Positions 1-10,800 of a DNA stretch of 64,000 nt are shown one piece after another. The notes under the pieces are model-generated. The model had not been told where the DNA came from and did not search any database. It saw only the letters and a list, made by a program, of their open reading frames with translations. The first letter of the stretch is position 1; each line of letters starts with the position of its first letter. The stretch is from an uncultured Cohaesibacter sp. (GTDB lineage Bacteria; Pseudomonadota; Alphaproteobacteria; Rhizobiales; Cohaesibacteraceae), in assembly GCF_963682185.1 (NCBI RefSeq), contig NZ_OY821667.1:248001-312000 (forward strand), in the 5' to 3' direction. Position numbers and translations under genes: made by a program.

Positions 1-88
1 CATTGTAGTTTCCTTGAAGCGGACATTCGCCACGCTCCCAATCGTATTGTCAAATTTGCACATCTAATACGGAACTAGAGCAACACAT

Positions 89-988
89 CTAAACGGTGGA
101 CCGGCAAATTTCGATAAAGCTGCGCAGAGGCTGCGGCGCGGACCGATTGGGATAGTAAAGACGTGGTCCATCCATCTCGGGCCACCAATCTGGAAGAACC
201 GGCACCAGCCTGCCGTTGGCAAAATCCTCATCCAGCCAGTTACGGAATGTCTGAATGATACCCATACCCGCTCTCGTGTAACGCAGCCCCGTGTCAATTG
301 CATTCACACTCAGGATGAGGGCATTGTTTGGCTTTACCTCGATGAACTGCCCCTCTCGGCACAGCGTCCAAGGCAACAGCGGGCCGTCCTTCAGGCGGTA
401 CCGGATCGCCCTGTGTGCCGTTAGATCCTCCGGTTCAAGAGGCATGCCATGTTCCTGAAAATAGGTGGGGGCTACAGCCAATGCCATCTGCTGTGTGCGA
501 GGACCGATCGGGATAGAAATCATGTCTTGTTCCAGCACGCTGCCATAGCGGATACCTGCATCACAACCAGCGGCTACGACATCCACCAGATCGTTTTCGA
601 CCATGATCTCCACCTCCACCTCTGGATGTTGGAGGCGATATTCGGCAAGCAGTGGAGGCAGGATATCTGGCATTACTGCACCGGGTACATTCAGTTTCAG
701 ACGCCCTCTCACCCGCCCGCCAAGATTGACCACCTCAAGACAAGCGGCATCCACGGCAGACAAGAGCGGTGTAACCCGCTCCACAAGCAATTTTCCTTCA
801 TCGGTGAGATGCAGGCTTCTGGTCGTGCGACGCAAAACCGGCACACCAAGCTGCGCCTCAATTCGCGAGATTGTCGCACTGACCTTAGATGGTGCAACAC
901 CAAGTCGGCGGGCGGCCGCACGAAAGCCCCCGTCACGAAGCACGGCAAGCAGGACGGTTAGATCATCAAAGGAAACTTTGCTCTCCAT
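89..988 (-). CDS. LysR family transcriptional regulator
   Basis: A 299-residue LysR-type regulator. The N-terminal winged helix-turn-helix (about residues 5-62) shows the family pattern GGFRAAARRLGVAPSKVSATIS followed by IEAQLGVPVLRRTTR. The rest is a substrate-binding-like effector domain. The ATG at 988 is preferred over an upstream in-frame TTG because an AGG lies about 9 bases before it. The gene is divergent from the oxidoreductase at 1108, the usual layout of a LysR regulator and its target, so control of that gene is inferred. The effector cannot be told from sequence. Confidence 0.93.
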   Translation of the reverse strand: MESKVSFDDLTVLLAVLRDGGFRAAARRLGVAPSKVSATISRIEAQLGVPVLRRTTRSLHLTDEGKLLVERVTPLLSAVDAACLEVVNLGGRVRGRLKLNVPGAVMPDILPPLLAEYRLQHPEVEVEIMVENDLVDVVAAGCDAGIRYGSVLEQDMISIPIGPRTQQMALAVAPTYFQEHGMPLEPEDLTAHRAIRYRLKDGPLLPWTLCREGQFIEVKPNNALILSVNAIDTGLRYTRAGMGIIQTFRNWLDEDFANGRLVPVLPDWWPEMDGPRLYYPNRSAPQPLRSFIEICRSTV

Positions 989-1041
989 ACAGAACAACCT
1001 GTTCGAATTTGGCTCTCTTATCTTACTATTTGAAAACAGTC

Positions 1042-1056
1042 ATTGTGTCGAACAAT
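1042..1056. promoter_or_regulatory. candidate LysR box
   Basis: The sequence ATTGT-GTCGA-ACAAT is a 5-base inverted repeat with a 5-base centre. It fits the T-N11-A pattern of LysR-type operators and sits in the 119-base divergent gap between the LysR gene and the QorB-like gene. Function is inferred from position and symmetry only. Confidence 0.4.
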
Positions 1057-1107
1057 TAAAATGAATTGGGCGTCAGTGCCACCAAACTTACGATTGGAGA
1101 TTGAACA

Positions 1108-1971
1108 ATGCTTGTTGTTACCGGGGCCTCGGGAAAACTTGGCGGACTTGTCTTGGAGGCGCTGTTGCGCCTCGTGCCAGCAGAGCAGATTGGTGTAAGT
1201 GTTCGAGAACCAGAAAAGCTCTCTCACCTTGCCGCTCGCGGTGTCCGTGTCAGAAAGGGCGATTACAATGATGCTGACAGTTTGCGCTCTGCTTGGGACG
1301 GTGCAGCGCGACTGCTGCTTGTGTCTTCAAATGCAGCTGCATCCGGAGGCAATGCACTGGCCCAACATGAAACAGCCATAGCTGTGGCAAAGGAGTTGGG
1401 CGTGAAGCGATTGCTCTATACCAGCCAGGTCTCAAGCAACTCACAATCACACTTCCCTCCGGGCAGAGATCACGCTGCGACCGAGGCAATGCTGGCGCAA
1501 TCCGGCCTTGCATGGACGGCGTTGCGTCACGGGTTTTATGCTGATAGCGCCATCAGTATGCATGCAAGAGGGCTTGAGAGCCGCTGTCTGACCGGCCCCG
1601 AGGACGGCAAGGTTGCCTGGACGACCCACCAAGACCTAGCCGAGGTGGATGCCCTGTTCCTGAGCGGTCACGAAACGCGCGAAGGCCCAACATCTCCTTT
1701 GGTCGGCAGTGAAGCACTCGATATGGGGGATCTTGCAAGACTGGCAGGAGAAATCGTCGGCCAATCCATAGAGCGCTGCATCATTAGCGAAGACACTATG
1801 GTCAAGACTGCGCGGGATCATGGGATTCCGGAAAGCGTCATTAGAGTTATGACGGGCTATTATCGCGCTGCCCGGGAGGGAGAATTCGCGATGATTGATC
1901 CAACCTTGAAAAGACTATTGGGGCGAGAGCCCGAGCGCATCAAAGATCTTCTTGCCCGAAAATTCGGATAG
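1108..1971 (+). CDS. NmrA-like NAD(P)-binding protein, QorB-type quinone oxidoreductase
   Basis: A 287-residue atypical short-chain dehydrogenase/NmrA-type protein. The N-terminus carries the dinucleotide-binding glycine motif VTGASGKLGG. The layout that follows (VREPEKLSHLAARGVRVRKGDY, then a late YTSQVSS) resembles the E. coli NAD(P)H:quinone oxidoreductase QorB (YtfG). Members reduce quinones or act as NADP-sensing proteins, and the substrate here is unknown. It is transcribed away from the LysR gene, which probably controls it. Length is normal for the family. Confidence 0.85.
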   Translation: MLVVTGASGKLGGLVLEALLRLVPAEQIGVSVREPEKLSHLAARGVRVRKGDYNDADSLRSAWDGAARLLLVSSNAAASGGNALAQHETAIAVAKELGVKRLLYTSQVSSNSQSHFPPGRDHAATEAMLAQSGLAWTALRHGFYADSAISMHARGLESRCLTGPEDGKVAWTTHQDLAEVDALFLSGHETREGPTSPLVGSEALDMGDLARLAGEIVGQSIERCIISEDTMVKTARDHGIPESVIRVMTGYYRAAREGEFAMIDPTLKRLLGREPERIKDLLARKFG

Positions 1972-2157
1972 CGATCGGTTTGGGCGGTTCGTGTCAAGCT
2001 CGAACTTGCTGGGGCAGTTCGCGAGCTGGCCCTCATAAATCTGGCCGCCTATCGCAACTTGAGTGGGTGTGATTTGAACATAATAAGGTCGGTGACGTAG
2101 CCGGCCGATATCTTCGAGAAAACGAAGGCGAAGTGCCGGCATATGTTGATTGGACAT
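1915..2157 (-). CDS. possible small hypothetical protein
   Basis: An 80-codon open frame beginning MSNQHMPALRLRFLEDIG with a good Shine-Dalgarno sequence (AGGAG, 6 bases before the ATG at 2157). I recognise no family. Its 3' end overlaps the 3' end of the oxidoreductase gene on the other strand, and it lies beside decayed mobile DNA. It may be the 5' part of a truncated gene running into older sequence. The only support is the ribosome-binding site and the open frame. Confidence 0.3.
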   Translation of the reverse strand: MSNQHMPALRLRFLEDIGRLRHRPYYVQITPTQVAIGGQIYEGQLANCPSKFELDTNRPNRSLSEFSGKKIFDALGLSPQ

Positions 2158-2380
2158 GAAGATCTCCTGTCGCTGGGTTGAGAAAACCCAATTCAACGAC
2201 AGACAGGATCATCTATAAAATCAGCAATCAGAATGAGGCACAAAAAACGCAGCGAGCACCAATGCCGCGAGAGCGGTTTCGTCCACGTCCGCGTTGCTGA
2301 AGTTCCTTGTATCAAAATGCTGCAGTTTGCGTGAATGGCAGCAATGGGAAAGCTTCGTTGAAACAAGCGCTGACTAGCAA

Positions 2381-3082
2381 ATGGCCGGTATGCGTATCAA
2401 GGGTTTGATGCCCAAGACACAGACGATGTATCTGCGGGCCATGCAGGAGTTCACACGCTTCCTGGGTCATTCACCCGACAGTGCAACACCTGAAGAATTG
2501 CGGGCTTTCCAGCTTGATATGAAGGATCACTGTGTCGGGGCTGCGACCTATAACAATCGGCTGACAGTGTTGAGCTTTTTCTTTTCGACCACTTGCCCGT
2601 GCCCCGAGATGAAGCGACACATGCGTTATCAGAGAATGGCCAAGAAAATACCCGTTGTATTGAGCGTTGAAGAAGTCGTAGCCATTCTGGAAGCGGCCTC
2701 TGGACCTGGCTTGAAGTATCGCGCGGCATTCAGCGTGGCTTATAGTGGAGGTCTACGAGCGAGCGAAGTCGCCCATCTCAAGATCAGTGATATTGACAGT
2801 GACCGGATGCTGATCCGGATTGAGCAAGGTAAGGGCCGCAAGGATCGACAAGTTATGTTGTCTTCGAGCCTGCTTGAACTCTTGCGTGATTATTATCGGG
2901 AAGCTCGGCCGAAGGGGGGGGGGCTGTTTCTCGGTCGCAACCGCATCGATCCCATCTCGACCCGGCAATTCAACCGGGCTTTTGGCGTTGCCTGCAATTT
3001 TGCGGGTATAAGCAAGAAGGCCTCACCCCATATCCCTCGTATGTTGGGACGAAGCATCAGCATCCGATTAACGGCCAGGTAG
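2381..3082 (+). pseudogene. IS91-associated tyrosine recombinase, truncated at the C-terminus
   Basis: The frame opens with an N-terminal core-binding domain (MRIKGLMPKTQTMYLRAMQEF), as in the phage-integrase-like proteins that accompany IS91-type transposases. The catalytic domain follows with the first arginine in SGGLRASEV and the lysine in GKGRKDR. Similarity ends abruptly at SPH near position 3031, exactly where the HTLRHSFATHL box should continue. The remaining residues are unrelated, so the HxxR histidine/arginine pair and the nucleophilic tyrosine are gone. The usual downstream IS91 transposase is absent. The protein cannot be an active recombinase if this reading is right. A sequencing frameshift is less likely because no other frame continues the domain in what I could read. 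Confidence 0.75.
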
Positions 3083-3242
3083 AGGCTAGGCCTATAGGTC
3101 GCGCAGGAGGGCGAAGTGCGCACGCTCGGAGGGTATGCAGATCTCGATAGCAGCTGCCTCAATCCTCTGGCGCTCGCGGTCATCCCCATAATACGAGATT
3201 GTCCAATCCACATCCTCAGGCAGATGCTTCAAATTTCGGTGA

Positions 3243-3599
3243 AGTAAGCAGCGTCGATCGCGGCCAGCCCATGCCAAAAAACCAAGGCCTCAGTCTGATC
3301 CTTTGGCGAAGGATACAGACCTCTGGACGAACAAACAGGTCTTCAATACCTGTCTTGATCTCGCAGACAAGGCAAGAGAAGCGCAGGCGGAGATCATTCG
3401 TTACCAATCGGTTCGAGATCCGCGAGCTGGTGCCAATCTTCAGGTTCTTGATCCTGCTGCTTTCGCATCACCAGAGCCGATTGCCCATCAGACAGGGCAC
3501 ATTCATATCCGTCCGGATGTGGCTCAGGCCATTTGCGCTTTGCTTGCACTCAGCCTTGAATTTCGCAAGAGCGACTTTGCCGATGATCGTGTGAAGTAG
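3243..3599 (+). pseudogene. RES-domain toxin, C-terminal remnant
   Basis: This open frame has no convincing start codon and no ribosome-binding site. Its later half reads TDLWTNKQVFNTCLDLADKA then IIRYQSVRDPRAGANLQVLD and PAAF. That matches the remembered C-terminal part of RES-domain NAD+-degrading toxins, with the IRYxSVRDP...LDPAAF pattern. The N-terminal half of the domain, with the first catalytic residues, and any Xre/DUF2384 antitoxin gene are missing. I read it as a broken toxin gene in the mobile debris after the recombinase. The family call is from memory of the motif, so it is moderate. Confidence 0.4.
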
Positions 3600-3630
3600 T
3601 GACGACCTGCGCCCCATGTCTCTACCAGTT

Positions 3631-4518
3631 TTAAGGGCGCAGAGCATCTTCAGTTTCTTTCTCGACCGTTACTTTCACTGACATATCTATGAAATCACGG
3701 TCTGTTCCATGAAAGCTGCCTGTTACTGGTGCAATCTGCCGGATATCGCGCCCTGCAGCAACGGGGATGAGATTACTTGATCCAACGGTTCGGTTTGTGG
3801 GGTCGAAAGGTATCCAACCTGCTCCCGGCACATAAATCTCTACCCATGCATGAGTTGCCCCGGAGCCAGCCGATCCGATATAGCTCTCATCAGGATTGTA
3901 TAGATAGCCTGAGACAATACGCGCACCGAAGCCAAGTGTTCTCGCGGCTTCCGCAAAAAGGACCGCAAAGTCGCGACATGAACCAGATGCGTTGTTTAAG
4001 GTTTCGGTGGGGTCCTGTGTTCCTTCTGCTTCCCTGGACTTGTAAGAGATTTGCGATGATATTCCGTTTGAAATATCCATGAGCAGTGACAGGGTATCTG
4101 TCGGTCGTTGCATGATGAAGCCTTCAATCCAGTTTGCTAACTGGTTTTCCGGGTCCTCAAACTGAGGATGAAGAAGAGCACCGAGATCTGCCCAATCGTT
4201 ATCTGAGTATAGAAAAGGGTAATTCATGGCCGAAGCGGCAATCTCGAAAACAGGCCATGTAGCAGCTGTGAGCTCTATGATCGAATGGCTGTGAATAGAT
4301 AGATAATCAGTGAGCAATGAAATCTCAGCGTTTGCAATAGAATTTCCTGAAACGTCATGTGACCAGATGATTTTTGCTTGAGGAGACATTTCAATGTTGA
4401 ATGAAATGAGCTTTAAATCTCGTGTTTCGCATGGCCGCAATAACAACCTGTGTGGGCCCAGTGAGACTTTACTTGCATATCGATAAATAGTGAGATGTTG
4501 TATCTTCAATCTTACCAT
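3631..4518 (-). CDS. transglutaminase-like protein (transglutaminase 1)
   Basis: A 295-residue cytosolic protein with the N-terminal beta domain of bacterial transglutaminase-like cysteine proteases (residues 1-90, LTIYRYASKVSLGPHRLLLRP). A transglutaminase core follows. The catalytic triad is complete: Cys181 in GSCRDFAVLF, His223 in THAWVEIY and Asp239 in PFDPTNR. There is no signal peptide. It lies downstream of the cyclic glucan synthase on the same strand, 338 bases away, so co-transcription is possible but not shown. Members act as peptidases or amide-bond-forming enzymes, and the substrate is unknown. A second family member lies at 16521-17366. Confidence 0.9.
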   Translation of the reverse strand: MVRLKIQHLTIYRYASKVSLGPHRLLLRPCETRDLKLISFNIEMSPQAKIIWSHDVSGNSIANAEISLLTDYLSIHSHSIIELTAATWPVFEIAASAMNYPFLYSDNDWADLGALLHPQFEDPENQLANWIEGFIMQRPTDTLSLLMDISNGISSQISYKSREAEGTQDPTETLNNASGSCRDFAVLFAEAARTLGFGARIVSGYLYNPDESYIGSAGSGATHAWVEIYVPGAGWIPFDPTNRTVGSSNLIPVAAGRDIRQIAPVTGSFHGTDRDFIDMSVKVTVEKETEDALRP

Positions 4519-4856
4519 GATTGTTCTATCCGCCTGCTGTTTGGGGCTGAGGCGCTGTCCTAAGGTTTGTGTTTATTGAATGGGCAGCGAATTACGCTCG
4601 TCGTGGCGGGAGCCGGGTTTTTCCGTGAGAAACCTATCCCTTTCGACCACCAAGCGAGGCAACTTTTATTTAGTAAATCAGAGTACTACCTTCTTGTCTC
4701 ATAAACTTAGAAGCAAAGATTGCGTGATTTATTTGAACAAATATTTGGTTTCCCTGCCCAAAGTTGGTTTCGACGGTACCTTTTAATAATTGTCTTAAGA
4801 GCAGAACGAGAAAACACTAGAAAGTAGTGAGCATACTATTTCTTTGAGAAATCTGC
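4519..4856. other. AT-rich intergenic region
   Basis: This 338-base gap lies between the cyclic glucan synthase gene and transglutaminase 1. It is AT-rich in its centre. I see no convincing gene, tRNA or strong terminator and no copy of the CTTGATCAG motif found elsewhere in this block. A short plus-strand open frame inside it lacks a ribosome-binding site and was not called. Confidence 0.5.
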
Positions 4857-7800
4857 TTACCCCCCCTTTTGCCTTTGCAAATCGAATTGCAAGCGATGAT
4901 TTTCTCCATCCAGTCGCAAGCTTACGCTGTTGTGAAACGCCGGATACGGTTTGCCATCTAGAGTAGCGGTCGATCTGCCCTCTCTCTCTACATAAGTCTG
5001 CGAAACGGCAATGTCATAGTCGGTCTCATCAACTCTTACACGCAACTCAAAGCCCCGCCAGTTTCTCGGAATGCAGGGAGCGATAGTCAGTGTTTTTCCT
5101 TCGCGTCTCAAGCCAAGAATACCAGAGATGCCTGCCTGATACATCCAGCCGGCCGATCCAGTGTACCAGGTCCATCCTCCTCGTCCGACATGGGGTGCGA
5201 CAGAATAGACATCTGCAGCAATCACATAGGGTTCCACCTTGTATCGCTCTGTTGCCTCTGGTGTTAGCGCATGATTGATGGGATTTACCAAAGCCAAAAG
5301 TGAGTGGGACTTTTCGCCCTCATCCAGCTGTGCAAAAGCAAGGATCGCCCACATCGCCGCATGGGTATATTGGCCGCCATTCTCTCGTAACCCCGGCGGG
5401 TAGCCCTTGATGTAACCAGGATCGCTGGCAGATTGATCGAAAGGCGGCGTGAACAGCAGCGCCAACCCCTCGTCCCTGAGAACAAGATGTTGTTCAAGGG
5501 AATGCATGGCCACTCGCGCACGATCCCCATCTGCCGCTCCAGATAAGACAGCCCATGATTGGGCGATGGAATCGATTTTACATTCTTCACTAGCAGCAGA
5601 TCCCAGCCAAACACCGCTATCAAAGGTTGCTCGGCGATACCACTCCCCATCCCACGCAATATTTTCAAGAGCCGTTAGCAAGGAGGTTGCATGCGAGGTC
5701 CAGAGTTTGGCCCGTTCTGGATCTCGTTGTTGGGCAATCGGAACGAAAAGATAAATGCTCCGCAAAAGCAGCCAACTGAGCCAGACGCTTGTTCCCTTAC
5801 CTGCTTCACCAACACGGTTCATGCCGTCATTCCAGTCGCCAGTGCCGATCAGCGGCAACCCGTTTTCTCCCGTCAAAGCCAGACACAAATCCAGCGCACG
5901 GGCGCAATGCTCAAACAGGCTTCCTGTTTCGTCGGAAATTTCCGGTACGAAGAAGGCGTCATGGGTCCCTGCTGCCAAAAGAGGACCATCCAGAAACGGC
6001 ACTTCTTCATCGAGAATGGCCTCATCCCCGGTTTGGACAATGTAGGTTGCCGTGGCAAAGGCCAGCCACACCCGGTCATCGGAAATATGCGTTCGGACCC
6101 CTTGCCCCGAATGGGGGAGCCACCAATGCTGAACATCGCCTTCCACGAACTGCCGCCCAGCAGCAAGGAGAAGGTGCTTTCGTGTTTCCTCCGGTTGAGA
6201 GAAGGTCAGTGCGATGTGGTCCTGCATCTGGTCTCGGAACCCATAGGCTCCACTTGCCTGATAAAATCCCGAGCGCGCCCAGATGCGGCAGACCTGCGTC
6301 TGATAGAGGAGCCAACCATTGAGCATGATGTCCATGGCTCGATCGGGGGTTTTAACCTGCACCGCTCCCAGACTATCCTTCCAATACCGTTGAACCTCAT
6401 TAAGACAGGCATCGATATCACTAGCGCGGTATCGCGTGATAATTTCACGAGCGTTCTCCCTGGTGCGGCTTTGCCCAAAAAGGGAGACAAAATCGTGGCT
6501 TTCGCCCGGTTTCAGCACGACGGAGATGCGCTGTGCTGCGCACGGATCAAGGCAGGCCCCCATGGCACCAGAAAGTGCGTTTTTTCTTCTCATGGCTTCC
6601 GGATGGGCAAGGCTGCTGTTTCGTCCGATAAAGCCGGTTCGGTCGGCCGTCCATTCCTGCTGAAGACCGTTAAAATCGGCAAATGCAACCCTGTCGGGGA
6701 AGGCTGAATTCCACGGTTTGGTTGCAAACAGAGCGCCGGTTTCTTCATCTCGCTCGTTTAGAATGAAAGGCTCGGACTTGGCTCGGGATGAGCCCAGAAC
6801 CCAGTCGTTATAGAGGGTGACGGACAAGTGCCGCCTTCGGTTGGACCTGTTGGTCAATGTTAACTTGGAAATCCTGATCGGATCTGACAGAGGAACGAAT
6901 TGCACCAGATTGGAATGGATCCCTCCGGCGGCATGCTCGAACCTGCTGTAGCCGAACCCGTGGCGCGTTATGTAGGTGCCTTTGTCACGAATGGGCTGAG
7001 CCGTTGGACACCAAACCGCACCATTCTCCTCATCGCGGATATAAACTGCCTCACCCGCAGGATCAGCCACAGGATCATTGGACCATGGCGTTAACTGGTT
7101 CTCGCGGCTATTCTCTGCCCAGCAATATCCACTACCAGTCTCCGATACCTGGAAGCCGAAATGTGGATTGGCAATCACATTGATCCATGGTGCAGGCGTT
7201 TTGTCGCCATCCTTCATGGTGATGACATACTCTGTACCGTCTTTGTCAAAGCCTCCAATGCCGTTGAAAAACTCCAGATCTGTTGGCTGCGGTAAGAGGT
7301 CTTGCTCAGAGATCGTCACAGGAGTAAGAGATGCATTGTCAAAGTTTGTCGTTGATGACGATTGGTCCGATTGGAAAATGCGGCCCAATTGCTCCGAGAG
7401 GGACCCGTGATTGGCGACAAGCGACACGCGTGCAACCGATACCAGAAGGGATTTTGCTTCCAGACTGATCTGGTCTGTGCGCAGAAGCTGGACAGATCCC
7501 AGATCATTTTCATTGCGGATTTGCGACGATCTCATCGCCGTTTGTATTGCCGACTGCAAATCCTGAATATAGCTGGTTGAAAGATCGTTCAATATGATGA
7601 GATCAATATGGAGCCCTTTCATGCGCCAATAAGCATAAGCACGCAGTAGCTGTCTCACCAATGGCATACCATCCAGATCCGATATTCGTAAAAGGACAAT
7701 GGGAAGGTCTCCGGAAATTGACAAAGGCCACAGTGACGATTGCCGTCCGGCCCCGTTTGCAACGACTGAAGCAGAAGCCCGGAACCTGCGATCTGAATAG

Positions 7801-10800
7801 AGAAGTGCTGAGGCCAGACTCTGAAAATCTGCCGCTTCGCTTGAAGTCACGTTCAGGTGACGCAATTGCACCTGCGCCTGTGTCCAGGCCAAAGTTTTTG
7901 CTCGATCATAGGAATTATGATCATGATGCTTATCAAGCAAATTCATCAACTCGGAACGAGATGCTGCCACCAGCGTCCAAAAAGTGACGCGCAATGTTTC
8001 GCCGGGAGCGATATTGACCCGATGCCTTAGGGAAAAGATCGGATCCAGGACAGTACCTGTTGTATTGGATAGCGAAGCCTTGTCGTTTAAAGCCTTCGCG
8101 TTGGCAAGCGAGCGATTGCGCCCCAAAAACTTCAGTCTGTCCGTTTCATATTGTGGCTCTTGAGCTATTTCCCCTTCTACAATAGCAAAATGACAGACCC
8201 AGATTTCAGGATCATCTGGTGAACGACGACGACGATTTGCCAAAAGCCCCCCAAATTCGGGTAGATACTCCGTTTCAACAAACATCTTGGAAAAGACCGG
8301 ATGAGCGGCATCCGATACCGGGGATGCAAGAACCAACTCACTATAGGATGTTAACTCAATATGACGAGATCTCAATCCCGTGTTGGAGAGGGTTATCCGT
8401 CGAACCTCACCATCATCTTCGCCTGAAACCAGAACATCCAAACGATAGGTGAGTAGTCCGTTGCGGCAAGAATACTCTCCATAATCCTCTGCAAAGATCA
8501 CTTGCTGTTGTTTCAGGTCTCGTTTGACCAAATGGCCGGCAGGAGACCAAACAGAACCGGAATCGACATCTTTGAGGAAGATGAAAGAACCGAAGTTTTC
8601 GCGTGTGGAATCCTCACTCCAGCGTGTAATGGCAATCTCACCCCACCGGCTGTAACCAGCGCCACGCGCTGTCAACATCACGCTGTAGCTGCCATTTGAG
8701 AGCAAATGGGTAATTGGTGCCCCAATCAGTGGGTACTTGAAGCACCGGATTGTGGGCTCGTTGGATATGGCTTCTTCGGTTGAGGCTTTCACTTCTTCAG
8801 CGCCGGGATGGACCAACGACACATAACGCGGTCTGCGTTCTTGTAGCAAAAGCTCGCTGGCCATGATGAGTGGATCACTGTGAAAACGGGATCGCATGAG
8901 CCCATCATGCATAACGTTGGCGATGGCAACAATGGTCATGCCCTGATGATGGGCCATCACGTTGCGGACGATTGCCACTTTCTGGCCGTCGGGCAATCGG
9001 GATTGCGTAAAATCCAGGGCCTCGTAAAATCCGTAAGGTCCGCATCCTCCCATATCAGCTATCCGATCATAGTTGATCGAGGCATTGCGGGCGTCGAACA
9101 TCGCGGCCAACCCCGTCGCATAGGGTGCAATCACACGGTTCTCAGAAAGCCCGCGCTTCAATCCCAAACCGGGAACCCCAAAATTGGAATATTGATAGGT
9201 GAACTCGATATCCCGGGCGTTAAACGCAGATTCAGAGATGCCCCAAGGTAGGTTCAGCTTTCTGCCATAGCCTTGCTGAAGCGCCACAATGCGGTGATTG
9301 GTGTCATTGAGAAGGCTGTCCGCAGGAGCCTGCATCACCAAGGAAGGCATCAGATATTCAAACATGGACCCTGACCAGGAAATGAGGGCAGCCCCGTTTT
9401 TGACTGGTGTTAGTTGTCGACCAAGTCTGAACCAGTGGCGTGTTGGAATATCCCCTTTTGCTATGGCTACAAAGCTCGCCAGATTGGCTTCTGAGGCGAG
9501 AAGATCATAGCAATTCTCATCAAGCTTGTTCTCGGCACGAGCATAACCGATGGAGAGCAGCTTCCGCTTTTGGACAAAGAGGAATGTGAAATCCATAGCC
9601 AAAGCCATGGCTCGCGCTTCATCAGCCAGAGCGTCCAAGCGGAGGCTCAAATGATCCCGTACCTCTGGCGAGGCGGAATGATCCCTTTCAAACTCGCGGA
9701 TTCTGTTTGCAAGTGCTGTGGTCCAGTAGACCAGGTCCGGCATACGGTCTTTTTCCGGGATGACGGAAAGCTCGTTTGCCAGGACGACCGATTTTCTGGC
9801 AATGCGACCCAATCTTGGCGCGATTACCTCTAGGCCCTGATCTCCATTCAGCCCGGACTTGAGTTCTTCATAGAGCAAGCCAAGGCGTTGGGTGCTGGCA
9901 GACTTGACCATGACGGTCTCAAAGGCCTCAAGCGCCAGCATGAGCGTGTCGTTCATTCCCATTCGCACTGTGGCTATGGGTAAGTCGGCTCTCCATTCAG
10001 CACATGCTTTTGACAGAGCGATCAGGTGACCAGCAAGGTTGCCGCTATCCACCGTGGAGACATAAGCCGGTTCGAGAACCTTTAAGTTGGTTGTGTCATA
10101 CCAATTAAAGAAATGACCGCGGAACCGCTCCATGCGGCGCAGGGTTTCAAAGCATGCCTCCAGCCGTTCAATCGTCTCGCTTTTTCCCGCCCATCCGAAA
10201 TCATATGCTGCGCTGGCAGATAGAAGATAAAGCCCGATATTGGTCGGAGATGTCCTGTGTGCAATGACAGGTTTGGGATCTTCCTGAAAATTGTCAGGAG
10301 GAAGCATATTGTCAGCGGGAGTGACAAATCGTTCGAAATAGCGCCAAGTGCGGCGGGCTATAGTGCGAAGACGCTCTTTCTCACTCGGAGATAATTCGGG
10401 GTTCTTTGCTTTGTCAGATGTGTGGCTGATCTGAAAGGCAACGAGAGGCGCGATAAGCCAAAAACAGGCAAAAACTCCCGTGATCAGCAACGACTGAAGT
10501 GACAAAACCGCCAGTCCAGTGATCATCACAAGGCCCAACACGGTTCCGCCGATCATTAGTCGGTAAAACCCCGAAAGCTTCAGTTCACACGCAAGCTCTG
10601 CCTGAGCCGCCGTAACCCACTGCAGCATATGGCTGTGAGTCACATAGAGCCTCGTGACTGATTTTATGATAGCGCGTCCCATGATCGCAGCCTGATGAGG
10701 CAGGAAGACGAGCGACAATATGGTCTTGATTGCCGCGGCGTTGAATTCCGCCCCCAGCATTCGGAAATGGCTATTGATGCGTATACCCATATTCCTGGGA

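Noticed and set aside
5691-6707. 338-codon plus-strand open frame inside the cyclic glucan synthase gene
   Set aside because: It lies antisense to a strongly supported coding region and shows no family motif, so it is a composition shadow.
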